Of a stretch of 47,819 bases of DNA, positions 35,302 to 43,200 are shown piece by piece. Below the pieces are notes generated by a model, which saw nothing but the letters and a program-made list of their open reading frames with translations, ran no database searches and had not been told where the DNA came from. Numbering within the stretch: position 1 is the stretch's first letter; each line of letters starts with the position of its first letter. Source of the DNA: Nesterenkonia sedimenti (GTDB lineage Bacteria > Actinomycetota > Actinomycetes > Actinomycetales > Micrococcaceae); NCBI RefSeq assembly GCF_012641515.1, contig NZ_JABAHY010000019.1, forward strand, positions 1 to 47,819, in the 5' to 3' direction. The translations under genes were made by a program, and so were the position numbers.

Positions 35302-36405
35302 ATGGGAGACAAGCAGACGACGACGCCGGCCCGGCGCAGGGAGCGCCGTGGGGATGGCGAGCAGGACGAGTCCAGCGTCCTGTTGGTCGCCCGGGACCAG
35401 CAGTTGGCCGATGACCTTTCTCTGATCGCCGCGGTGGTAGGTGTCCGCCTTGACCTCTTTCATGACTGGGCCCAGGTTGAGCAGCCGGTGGAGGCGCTCG
35501 CGGTCATCTGTTCCGCTGAGACTCTGCCGCCCAGTGAACAGCAGGCTGAGGCTACCCTGCTGGCCGGGCACGCCACTGAAGCGGTCTGGGCCGCAGCTGC
35601 CCAGATGCCGGGCCTGACACCGGTGCCGCTGCCAGCCGGGGAGCGTTGGCTGACCGAGTATCTCTCCGCCCGGGTGCTCGACCGCGCCCAGGGCCAGGTC
35701 ATTGCTGTTGCCGGGGCAGCCGGTGGGGCCGGGGCAACCACTTTCGCCTATCTCTGCGCCGCCGAGCTGGCCGTCCGCGGTTCCAACCCCCTGCTGGTTG
35801 ACGCCGTGGCAGGGCCCAGCTCCGGGGCCGCAGATCTGGTGCGCACCGCCCGGAGCACCGGAGAACTCACCGGCGGGGATCTGGACTGGACACGCCTGTG
35901 CCGGATTGAGGGTGAGCTCTCCCCTGCTCACCTGCATACCGCCGTGCCGTTGCGCGACGGTATCGGCATGCTCACCGGCACCGGGCCGACGGCGGAGCTG
36001 ACCGGGATGCTCGGTCCCGCGGTATCCGCCGGCAGGCGAGCCTTCGACGTCGTCGTGGTGGATATTGGGCAGCGCGCGGAGATGCTGACCGCCCTGGGGG
36101 AGCAGGTCGATGAGCTGGTCATCGTCACCCGGGCCTCCCGGCGGGGCGTAGACGCCGCTGATCACTTGCTGAGCTGGGCAAAGCCCCGTACTCCCCGGAT
36201 TGTGCTCAACGGTGCCTGCGCACCCGGTTGGAGTCCTACGGATGTGGAGGAAGCCCTGGGCGTGCCGGTGGCCACCGATCTTCCCGAGCAGCGTTGGCTG
36301 CGTAAGGCCGATGATCTCGCAGATGCCTATGAGCTGCTGCGCAGCCGCCGGGGAGCGGGAATCATCGCCGGACTGCTGCAAGCGGTGGGAGCGGCCCATG
36401 GATGA
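35302..36405 (+). CDS. ssd: Ssd/CpaE-like MinD-family protein of the Tad locus
   Basis: The 367-aa protein has an N-terminal receiver-like region (SSVLLVARDQQLADDL) and a C-terminal MinD/ParA-like domain with a deviant P-loop, AGAAGGAGATTFAYL, lacking the usual lysines, as in actinobacterial Ssd proteins. VVVVDIGQR is the Walker B region. Mycobacterial Ssd influences septum formation; CpaE places Tad pili. It is the first gene of the plus-strand Tad unit and overlaps tadA by 8 bp. About 114 bp upstream holds no gene. Confidence 0.82.
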   Translation: MGDKQTTTPARRRERRGDGEQDESSVLLVARDQQLADDLSLIAAVVGVRLDLFHDWAQVEQPVEALAVICSAETLPPSEQQAEATLLAGHATEAVWAAAAQMPGLTPVPLPAGERWLTEYLSARVLDRAQGQVIAVAGAAGGAGATTFAYLCAAELAVRGSNPLLVDAVAGPSSGAADLVRTARSTGELTGGDLDWTRLCRIEGELSPAHLHTAVPLRDGIGMLTGTGPTAELTGMLGPAVSAGRRAFDVVVVDIGQRAEMLTALGEQVDELVIVTRASRRGVDAADHLLSWAKPRTPRIVLNGACAPGWSPTDVEEALGVPVATDLPEQRWLRKADDLADAYELLRSRRGAGIIAGLLQAVGAAHG

Positions 36406-37519
36406 GCTGAAACTGGAGGCTCTGCGGGAGAAGCTGACCTCCTCGGCCGAGCCGGTGACCGCGGGTCGGATCGCAGAAGTGGTGCGTGCAGAGGGCCTGG
36501 CTCTGGCCTCGGGGACCACCGCCCAGCTGGTCAAAGCACTGCGTGATGAACTGGTTGGTTTAGGTCCGCTGCAGCAGTTCGTGGACACCCCCGGGGTCAC
36601 CGACGTGGTGCTTGACGGTCACGGCCAGATCTGGACCGACGGGGAGCACGGGCTGTGTGAGACAGGGGAGCGGATCGGCAGTGAGGAGCAGGCCCGCGCA
36701 CTGGCCCGTCGGCTGGTCTCGGTGGCCGGCGGCCGTCTGGATGAAGGCCACCCCTGTGCTGACGGACGGATCGGCAACTGCCGGATCCACGCGGTGATCC
36801 CGCCTATCGCTGTAGAGGGCACCATGATCTCGGTGCGGGTCTCCCGGGGTTCCAGCGCCACCCTTGAGCAGCTGGCCGGACAGTGGGCAGCACCGGAGCA
36901 ATGGCTGGCGGTGATCCAGGCGCTGGTGGCACAGCGGCGCAACCTGCTGGTCTCTGGGGCCACCGGATCTGGGAAGACCTCCCTGCTGGCGGCCATGCTG
37001 AGTGAAGTTCCCGTCCGGGAGCGGATTGTGATTGTTGAGGACACCACCGAGCTGGCCCCTGATCACCCGCATGTGCTGCATCTGCAGGGCCGTCAGGGCA
37101 ATGTGGAAGGCGCTGGCCGGGTTCAGATGGGTCAGCTGGTCCGTGAGACGCTGCGGATGCGTCCGGACCGGCTGATCGTCGGCGAGTGCCGGGGCGCGGA
37201 GCTGCGGGATTTTCTGACTGCGATGAACACCGGGCACTCCGGGGCCGGCGGAACGGTACATGCCAACTCCCCTGCGGCGGTGCCCGCGCGGCTGGTGGCC
37301 ATGGGAGCCCTGGCGGGCCTGGCCCCGGAGACCGTGACTGTCCAGGCTGCAGCCGCCCTGGACGCCGTTATCCATGTGGAGCGCCGGTCCGGACAGCGGA
37401 TGCCAGTGGCGCTTTCGGCCCTGACCTACGACGGCGGCAGACTGCAGATGGTCCCGGCCCTCACCACTGAGGGGGAGCGGGCAGTGCGCGGACCGGGATT
37501 TGAAGGGCTGCTGGGATGA
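36398..37519 (+). CDS. tadA: TadA/CpaF secretion ATPase
   Basis: The 373-aa ATPase powers pilus assembly. It has an N-terminal CpaF region with TDVVLDGHGQIWTD, Walker A SGATGSGKTSLL near residue 190, an Asp box in IVIVEDTTEL, Walker B RPDRLIVGECRGAE, and a His box with NTGHSGAGGTVHANSP. The ATG at 36398 overlaps the ssd stop; longer upstream frames lie inside ssd. The stop overlaps tadB (ATGA). Confidence 0.93.
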   Translation: MDELKLEALREKLTSSAEPVTAGRIAEVVRAEGLALASGTTAQLVKALRDELVGLGPLQQFVDTPGVTDVVLDGHGQIWTDGEHGLCETGERIGSEEQARALARRLVSVAGGRLDEGHPCADGRIGNCRIHAVIPPIAVEGTMISVRVSRGSSATLEQLAGQWAAPEQWLAVIQALVAQRRNLLVSGATGSGKTSLLAAMLSEVPVRERIVIVEDTTELAPDHPHVLHLQGRQGNVEGAGRVQMGQLVRETLRMRPDRLIVGECRGAELRDFLTAMNTGHSGAGGTVHANSPAAVPARLVAMGALAGLAPETVTVQAAAALDAVIHVERRSGQRMPVALSALTYDGGRLQMVPALTTEGERAVRGPGFEGLLG

Positions 37520-38256
37520 GTCTCTTCCTGCTCCTACTCACAGCTGGTGCCGGTGCCGCCGCGGTGCTCATTGCTGTTCCGCCGACTGTCCGGTCTGAGC
37601 GCAGCGACGTGAGCCTCAGGCTCACGCTGAGCCGAGCACGCAGCTGGGTCGCTGCCAGGCTCCGGCCCCGCACTGCGCAGACCCGCAAACACGCCGCGGA
37701 ACTGCTGCGTCAGTTCTCCGCGCTGCTGGTTTCAGGGCGTGGAGAGGGCCAGGCCTGGGCCGATCTGCGCAACCACTGGCACCGCCGGGACCCCGAGCAC
37801 CCCTTCACCGCGATCTGCACCCAGGTTGCGGCTTCCGAGCAGGCGGGCACCGGGACTGCCCACGGCCTGCGCCGCTGCCTGGAGGCTGATAGCACGGCAA
37901 ACGACCCTGAGCTCAGCCGGCTGGTCTCCCGGCTGCTGGCAGTTACCGCGCTCTCCGAGCAGACTGGTGCGCCGCTCTCTGGACTGGTGGAACAGCTGGC
38001 TGAATCCCTGGATGATGCCGCTGAGCTGGCCGGGGCGGTGGAGACCGCCACTGCAGGCCCCAAACTCACCCAGCTGATCCTCACCCTGCTGCCGGTCGGC
38101 GGAGTCGCGCTGGGCCAGATCATGGGAGCCCAACCGCTGAGCCTGCTGCTGGGCGGCGGGCTCGGCCTGGCCTGCCTCACCGGCGGAATGCTGTGCCTGC
38201 TGGCCGGCCGGGCCTGGAGCCAACGGATGATCCAGGCGGTGAACAACCATGTCTGA
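37516..38256 (+). CDS. tadB: TadB-like platform protein (T2SSF domain)
   Basis: The 246-aa membrane protein has an N-terminal hydrophobic helix, a central helical T2SSF-like domain (LLRQFSALLVSGRGEGQAW to LAESLDDAAELAGAVETATAGP), and two C-terminal hydrophobic helices. It should form the inner-membrane platform of the pilus with TadC. The short length is usual for actinobacterial versions. It overlaps tadA by 4 bp and tadC by 8 bp. Confidence 0.85.
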   Translation: MSLFLLLLTAGAGAAAVLIAVPPTVRSERSDVSLRLTLSRARSWVAARLRPRTAQTRKHAAELLRQFSALLVSGRGEGQAWADLRNHWHRRDPEHPFTAICTQVAASEQAGTGTAHGLRRCLEADSTANDPELSRLVSRLLAVTALSEQTGAPLSGLVEQLAESLDDAAELAGAVETATAGPKLTQLILTLLPVGGVALGQIMGAQPLSLLLGGGLGLACLTGGMLCLLAGRAWSQRMIQAVNNHV

Positions 38257-38824
38257 TGCCCTGCTGGTGCTCACCGCCGCGCTCGCCGCAGCTGCCGCAG
38301 TGCTCATCCTGGTGCCCGCCGAGCATAAAACTGCCCACCTGCATAGGCGAGTTTTCGGCAGAATCCGCTCTCGTCGTCGTGAGCAGGGCGGGGAGGAGGC
38401 TGAGGCACCGATCCTGCTGGACCTCACCGCAGCGCTGCTGAGTGCCGGGGTGGGGATTGAGGCGGCCCTGGACCGGCTGGCCCGGACAGTTCCGGGGGCC
38501 CAACCACTGGCTGCAGCCCACCGGGCACTGGCTGCCGGGGCGCCCTGGGAGCAGGCCACGGAGTTAGTCACCGACCACCAGGATCTGCACAGCTTCTGCG
38601 ACCACCTCAGCTTCGCCTACGCCACCGGGGCGCCGAGCACCGGGATGCTCAAGGCCGCGGCAGCCCGCGCCCGCGCCGAGCGAAGAGCCCAGGCCGAGGC
38701 CGCCGCCGAGAAGCTCGGGGTCAAAATGATGCTTCCCCTGGGATTCTGCTTCCTGCCCGCCTTCATCCTGCTCGGGGTTGTACCGGTAGTAGCCAGCCTC
38801 ATCCCCGAAACCCTCGGCTTCTAA
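38249..38824 (+). CDS. tadC: TadC-like platform protein (T2SSF domain)
   Basis: The 191-aa protein has an N-terminal membrane helix, a T2SSF helical part (LDLTAALLSAGVGIEAALDRLA) and the typical ending EAAAEKLGVKMMLPLGFCFLPAFILLGVVPV with a C-terminal helix. It partners TadB. Its TAA overlaps the stop of the convergent DUF1801 gene. In the usual actinobacterial order a DUF4244 pilin gene would follow directly; here it does not. [Ending motif in parts: KLGVKMMLPLGFCFLP.]. Confidence 0.85.
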   Translation: MSDALLVLTAALAAAAAVLILVPAEHKTAHLHRRVFGRIRSRRREQGGEEAEAPILLDLTAALLSAGVGIEAALDRLARTVPGAQPLAAAHRALAAGAPWEQATELVTDHQDLHSFCDHLSFAYATGAPSTGMLKAAAARARAERRAQAEAAAEKLGVKMMLPLGFCFLPAFILLGVVPVVASLIPETLGF

Positions 38825-39237
38825 ATCTTCTCCCCAGGCAGTTGGGCTGCCTGCTGGAACCAGGAGCGCAGCCGAGCCTCGTCGACGTCGTCGTCCTCGT
38901 AGATGTCCAAATAGCGGACCTCGGGATGTTTGGAGGCCTTGGGCGGTTCCGGGTCCAAGGAGGTCCCGCGGAAGAACTGCAACTGCACGTAGCGGGTGTA
39001 GCAACGGAAAGCAGTGAACCACCCATCGCCTGTCATGCCGTAGAAGGGCTGGTTCCATTTCACGGCCTTATGCGCCTCCGGCACGGATTCCATGATCAGC
39101 GCGTCCAGCCGCGCCCCCAACTCCGATTTCCAGCCGGGCATCGCAGCGATGTAGTCCTGCACCGGGCCGTCGCCTTCACCCTTGGGGATCTGCGGGTTGC
39201 CACCCGATAGCAACCGCGGCCCCTGCTGCTCACTCAT
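38821..39237 (-). CDS. DUF1801 (YdhG-like) protein
   Basis: The 138-aa product carries MESVPEAHKAVKWNQPFYG, the DUF1801 signature, then GWFTAFRCYTRYVQLQFFRG and a C-terminal DEARLRSWFQQAA. The fold resembles small iron-chaperone-like proteins, but function is unsettled. The ATG at 39237 is preferred over 39246. It is not a known Tad component and sits at the junction between the tadABC genes and the inverted tadE block. Confidence 0.8.
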   Translation of the reverse strand: MSEQQGPRLLSGGNPQIPKGEGDGPVQDYIAAMPGWKSELGARLDALIMESVPEAHKAVKWNQPFYGMTGDGWFTAFRCYTRYVQLQFFRGTSLDPEPPKASKHPEVRYLDIYEDDDVDEARLRSWFQQAAQLPGEKI

Positions 39238-39255
39238 GCCCCTCATAATAAAGGG

Positions 39256-39657
39256 TCAGCTGCCGTGCAGGGCCTCCGGCGGTCCGGCGCGCGAGGTCTG
39301 CTGCGTGCTCAGCTCGGCGGGGAGCAGCTCGGAGAGTACGACGACGTCGAAACGCTTGCTCACCGTCACCCTCACCTCAGTGGGATACTCACCGCCGACC
39401 GAGCAGGACTCCAGCTCCACGCCGTTGCGGGCAGCTACCTGACCGGCCACTGTGCAGGGGTCCCCGGTGTTCAGCCCGCGGGCGGTATCGGCCCCAGCCA
39501 AGGCAGCAAGGTCCGCCGCGCGGGTGGCATGCGTTGTGGCCACCGCCACGGCGCCCAGCACAGCCACCAGGGCCAGGAGGAGGATGAGCACGGCGATGAT
39601 TCCCACGGCGACCACTGTTCCGGAGCCGCGATCCTCGGTATGAGCACCGCGGATCAC
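39256..39657 (-). CDS. TadE-like secreted/pseudopilin protein (Rv3654c type)
   Basis: The 133-aa protein starts MIRGAHTEDRGSGTVVAVG with a type IV prepilin-like site followed by a hydrophobic helix (IIAVLILLLALVAVLGAVAV), then ATRAADLAALAGAD, typical of the actinobacterial Rv3654c group. Two Cys (DPCTVAG and LESCSVGG) may form a disulfide. Its start overlaps the tadE stop. It should be secreted or membrane-anchored as a minor pilin. Confidence 0.82.
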   Translation of the reverse strand: MIRGAHTEDRGSGTVVAVGIIAVLILLLALVAVLGAVAVATTHATRAADLAALAGADTARGLNTGDPCTVAGQVAARNGVELESCSVGGEYPTEVRVTVSKRFDVVVLSELLPAELSTQQTSRAGPPEALHGS

Positions 39658-40052
39658 GGGACATCCCCCAGGCTGGCCAGGTGCTCGGTCCGGGCGTGAG
39701 CTTCAGCAGACTGCTCCGCATTGAGCTCGATCAGACCGAGCACGCTCACCTGCCGGGTGAGGACCACTCGGCTATATTCGCCCTCGGCGGAGATCGCTAC
39801 TGAGACATCATCCCCGGCGGTTTCCCGGGCGATGCTCTCAGCAGCAGCGGCAGTCTCTCCGCGGGCCAATTCCCTGGCGGCAGCACGAGCGCCGTCCTCC
39901 AGGGCAACCCGGGCCGCTGACTGGAATCCCAGCGAGAGCACCAGCAGCAGCACCAGGATGATCCCGGGGATGGCCAGCGCGAACTCAGCAGTCACTGAGC
40001 CGCGCTCGGCCTCAGCGGAACCATGGGAACCATGCCGTCTCATGAGGCGCAC
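39654..40052 (-). CDS. TadE family pseudopilin
   Basis: The 132-aa protein has the prepilin pattern ERGSVTAEFALAIPGIILVL with the conserved Glu after the cleavage site, one membrane helix, and an Ala-rich extracytoplasmic part. It matches Rv3655c-type TadE proteins. Starts at 40052 or 40043 are possible. It begins 3 bp after the DUF4244 remnant stop, as expected for a pilin-tadE operon, but the whole block is on the opposite strand to tadABC. Confidence 0.85.
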   Translation of the reverse strand: MRLMRRHGSHGSAEAERGSVTAEFALAIPGIILVLLLVLSLGFQSAARVALEDGARAAARELARGETAAAAESIARETAGDDVSVAISAEGEYSRVVLTRQVSVLGLIELNAEQSAEAHARTEHLASLGDVP

Positions 40053-40055
40053 GCC

Positions 40056-40196
40056 CTACGGGTTCAGGGCCTGCTGCACGAGCGCTTCCAACCAGCCCCG
40101 AACTGTGTCCGAGGTCAGGATGGCGGTGAGCAGTCCGGCAAAAGCTACTGCTGCCACGGTACCCCGGCTAACACGTACTGTTACGCAAAGACACAT
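40056..40196 (-). pseudogene. DUF4244 pilin-like gene, 5' end lost
   Basis: The last 36 codons (GTVAAVAFAGLL, ILTSDTVRGWLEALVQQALNP) match the C-terminal part of the actinobacterial DUF4244/Flp-like pilin. In family members the GTVAA stretch is preceded by a prepilin segment ending in an A-EYA-type motif. Here the codons before it read MCLCVTVRVSR, with no cleavage site or Glu. The sequence beyond about 40160 belongs to a different region. The gene is therefore probably truncated by insertion or rearrangement, leaving a 46-codon ORF that could not make a processed pilin. Confidence 0.7.
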
Positions 40197-40275
40197 CGCC
40201 TTTTGGGGCGCTGAAATTCAGCACGGTCAAAATATGATCCATCCGCAAGCGACCTTCACGCCAAACTTCGGTCGC

Positions 40276-43200
40276 TTATCGGCTGTAGGGAGCCAACGAT
40301 CTGTTACCAGCAACCACAAGGGAGTCGACCAGCATCTGCCAGTCCCCGAGACGACCAAGTTCCTCCGCAGCGTTACGTGTTTCCTTAAGCCAATCATTTA
40401 GCAGCCACGGCTGCCTGACCGTAACGCGCCCGGACTGGATGCACAGGTTCGCAACCCACGCAATGCCCCGTGTCACCTGCACGTTTATTGGAAGTCTCTT
40501 CAGGAGACGGACGAGCGCTTCGACACACCTAGCCTTACCCCGTCCTAAAGGAAGCCAACTCTCAACCAAGTCGAGTAGATCTTCGGCACAGACCCAGTCG
40601 ATGGCTTTTCTCGTGACTTCGTTCTGCAGTCCTGAGGCCCACGGCAGAGGGTCGGGAAGCAGAGCGGCCGCTGCCCAATCGCCCCAGTGGTGGTGAGCGT
40701 ACGGACTCACGTCATCATGGTGATAGGTGATTCCGTGACGGAGGACCGTCGGCCATATGCGCCGCGCGGCATTGGCGAGGTCTTCATTCTCGGCGCCAGC
40801 TGCAGCCAATCCGTGCAGGAAGTTCAACATGCTGCTTGCTTCAACGCTCAGGATGTCGAGTTGTGCCAATACTGGTGACGAGTCACAACCTTTCGCGTAC
40901 ACCTTTAGGAGCGCCCGTGCTGCGACAAGGGTGTGGGTGCCGCGGTCATCTGCGCCCACACCTTGTTGCGCGTGTGCCACCAGAGCCCGGCCCTGAACAT
41001 CGAGCAGAGTCGCAAGGAATGAAGCTGCTGCCGCAGTGCGGCAGTGTTGGGTAGCTTGAGCGGCTCCAAGGCCGCGGATGGCTGGGTCGAGTACTTTGAT
41101 GTACACCCTTCCACCAGGGAGGTCCTCAAGCCGCGTGACGATGTCGCCTTCGATGGGAGCCAGCTGTCGGCCGTGCCCACTTTCGTTCCACGGACCGATC
41201 TCCGCGTTGCGTGCGGTCTCGAGGAGCCAGTCCAGGGCAGTTTGGTGCATGCATGGATCGCCATTGCAGGGGGAGGACCAAATGACGTCACAGCCGCGGG
41301 CAAGGAAGAGCCGAGTTTCCTGGGGGGCATTGCCAGCTATTGCAAACCCTGCATCCACGACGTCACGCACGCTACCGGCCGCACTGTTCAGTGCTGCGGC
41401 TAGCTCGGGGGTTAGGAATGCCGGCAGCGCGTGAGCTACAGCACGGTCGGCGCCGAGATCAAAGTACTGACCGTCATCCCCCTGGTTTTCGACATCACTG
41501 AACGAGGACGCGAGTTCAAGGACGAACTGGATCGCCAAGGCCGCATAGTCGCCAAGCGCGTCCAGGTCACCTGCAGCGGCTCTCTCCACCGCCGCCCGGA
41601 TGACGTGAGCAACTGCGTCCGTGAGACCGATCGCCTCAAACTCTTCCTCGCTTTGAAGCAGCGCGTGACACGTCTCTAGGTCCGCGGCGATCTCCTCGGA
41701 TGCAAGAGGGACGCCATCGACGTCCCGTGTACCCGAGCCCCAGTATCGATTCTGGAGTCCCACGATGTTATTGACCGTCCTCTGATAAGCAGCGTTGGCT
41801 TGCTGCACGGCGAGCAGTTCGGGTGGCGGTTCAACCTCTACGAGCACACCTTCGGGCACGGACGTTCGCTTGTACTGATCTGCGTCGAGGCTGGCGGCCC
41901 AACCCCTCGTCAGACCAGGATCGAAGCGTAACAGATCACCGGTCTCGATGAGCTGCTCGCCGACCGTCTTGAGCGCCTCGATTCGCTCTGCACCGCAATG
42001 GGTAATCATGAAAAAGGCGACGTCGCGAGGTGTCCACTGGCGGCGGTTGAGGTTCTTAAGTCCTTCCGTTGACGCCGCAAGGCCGTTACGCTCTTGCGTC
42101 GCGCGTGCGAACTCAAGTGTCCACACGTCCGGTTCCGCCAGGAACGAGTCGAGTGCATCGCCGACGACGTCGATGTGACGGACCAAGACGCCATAAAGCA
42201 TGCCGGGCATAGCGAGATTCTCACAACCTTCTAGGACTAAGTCGACGACTCGACGGGCCGGAATACCGTGCTCCAGCCACATCTCGATGACGCGTTCCAT
42301 CGCCTGCAGGGCACTCGTCGCCGCGTATGGGCCCACGCTGGTACCGCGGTACCAACTCCAAACGTGCGAATCGCCGACGTATAGCCGTCGGGTACCGTCG
42401 ATGTTTAGGACACAACCCCTCTCTTCGTCCTCGTTGCCCTCGTCAGTCCCAGCGACCTGGCCGTTCTTGTCTACCTGAAGCGCGAACTGGTCGGGGCTCG
42501 TAAGCCGCGATATGGTTCGGACGCGCGCATTGGCACCGCTGTTTAAAATGTTGTTCATTACACGTACGAGAGTCGTCGGGTCCGCGTAATGACACAGCGA
42601 CCAGAAGCCACCGAAATAGAACATGGAAAAAGGTCCGCCCACGCTCGTCCACCGGCCATCATGTCGCCTGACGCCCTCGTCGTGAAATGAGTGGAGTTCG
42701 TCCTCGATGTAGTAGGACTCCATCAACGTGGCGAGCAAATTAGGGTCGCGCTGTGCTATAGCACGAGCGCTTAACGGTGAGTCAACCGCAGGTGCAAGAA
42801 AAGATGGCGCGTCTTCAGCGAGGTCGCGCAGGCATGCCTCGGCCTCGTCGTTGAGGTCTTTTCCAAGGAGCGCCAAGGTTTCGACAAAGTTCGCTCTGGT
42901 CAATTGGTAGTCCAGTTTGCGGCGCCTTCGACTGCGACGCGGGGTCGAGAAGCCGCCGAACCGAACAGCGCCTGGAATGTCGTCCTCTGGGCGCGGCTTG
43001 AGCGGGGGGCAGGCCTTCCAATACTTAAGCACACGTGCCCTCAGAGCGACGCGCAGCTCGTTCCCCTCTGCAGCGTCCGCAAAGACGAGGGCCTGTAGCC
43101 AATCCGCAAGAAGCTCGAACGAATCCTCAGAGATGTTCCAAGGTTCCTCATGATCTAAGAGGAAACGGACCACGGCGCCTGCAACGTCTGTGTCGATGAG

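Noticed and set aside
34138-36600. An 820-codon open frame antisense to nth, the Nudix gene, ssd and tadA
   Set aside because: It is a shadow frame caused by high GC. It crosses several clear genes on the other strand and its translation has no domain.
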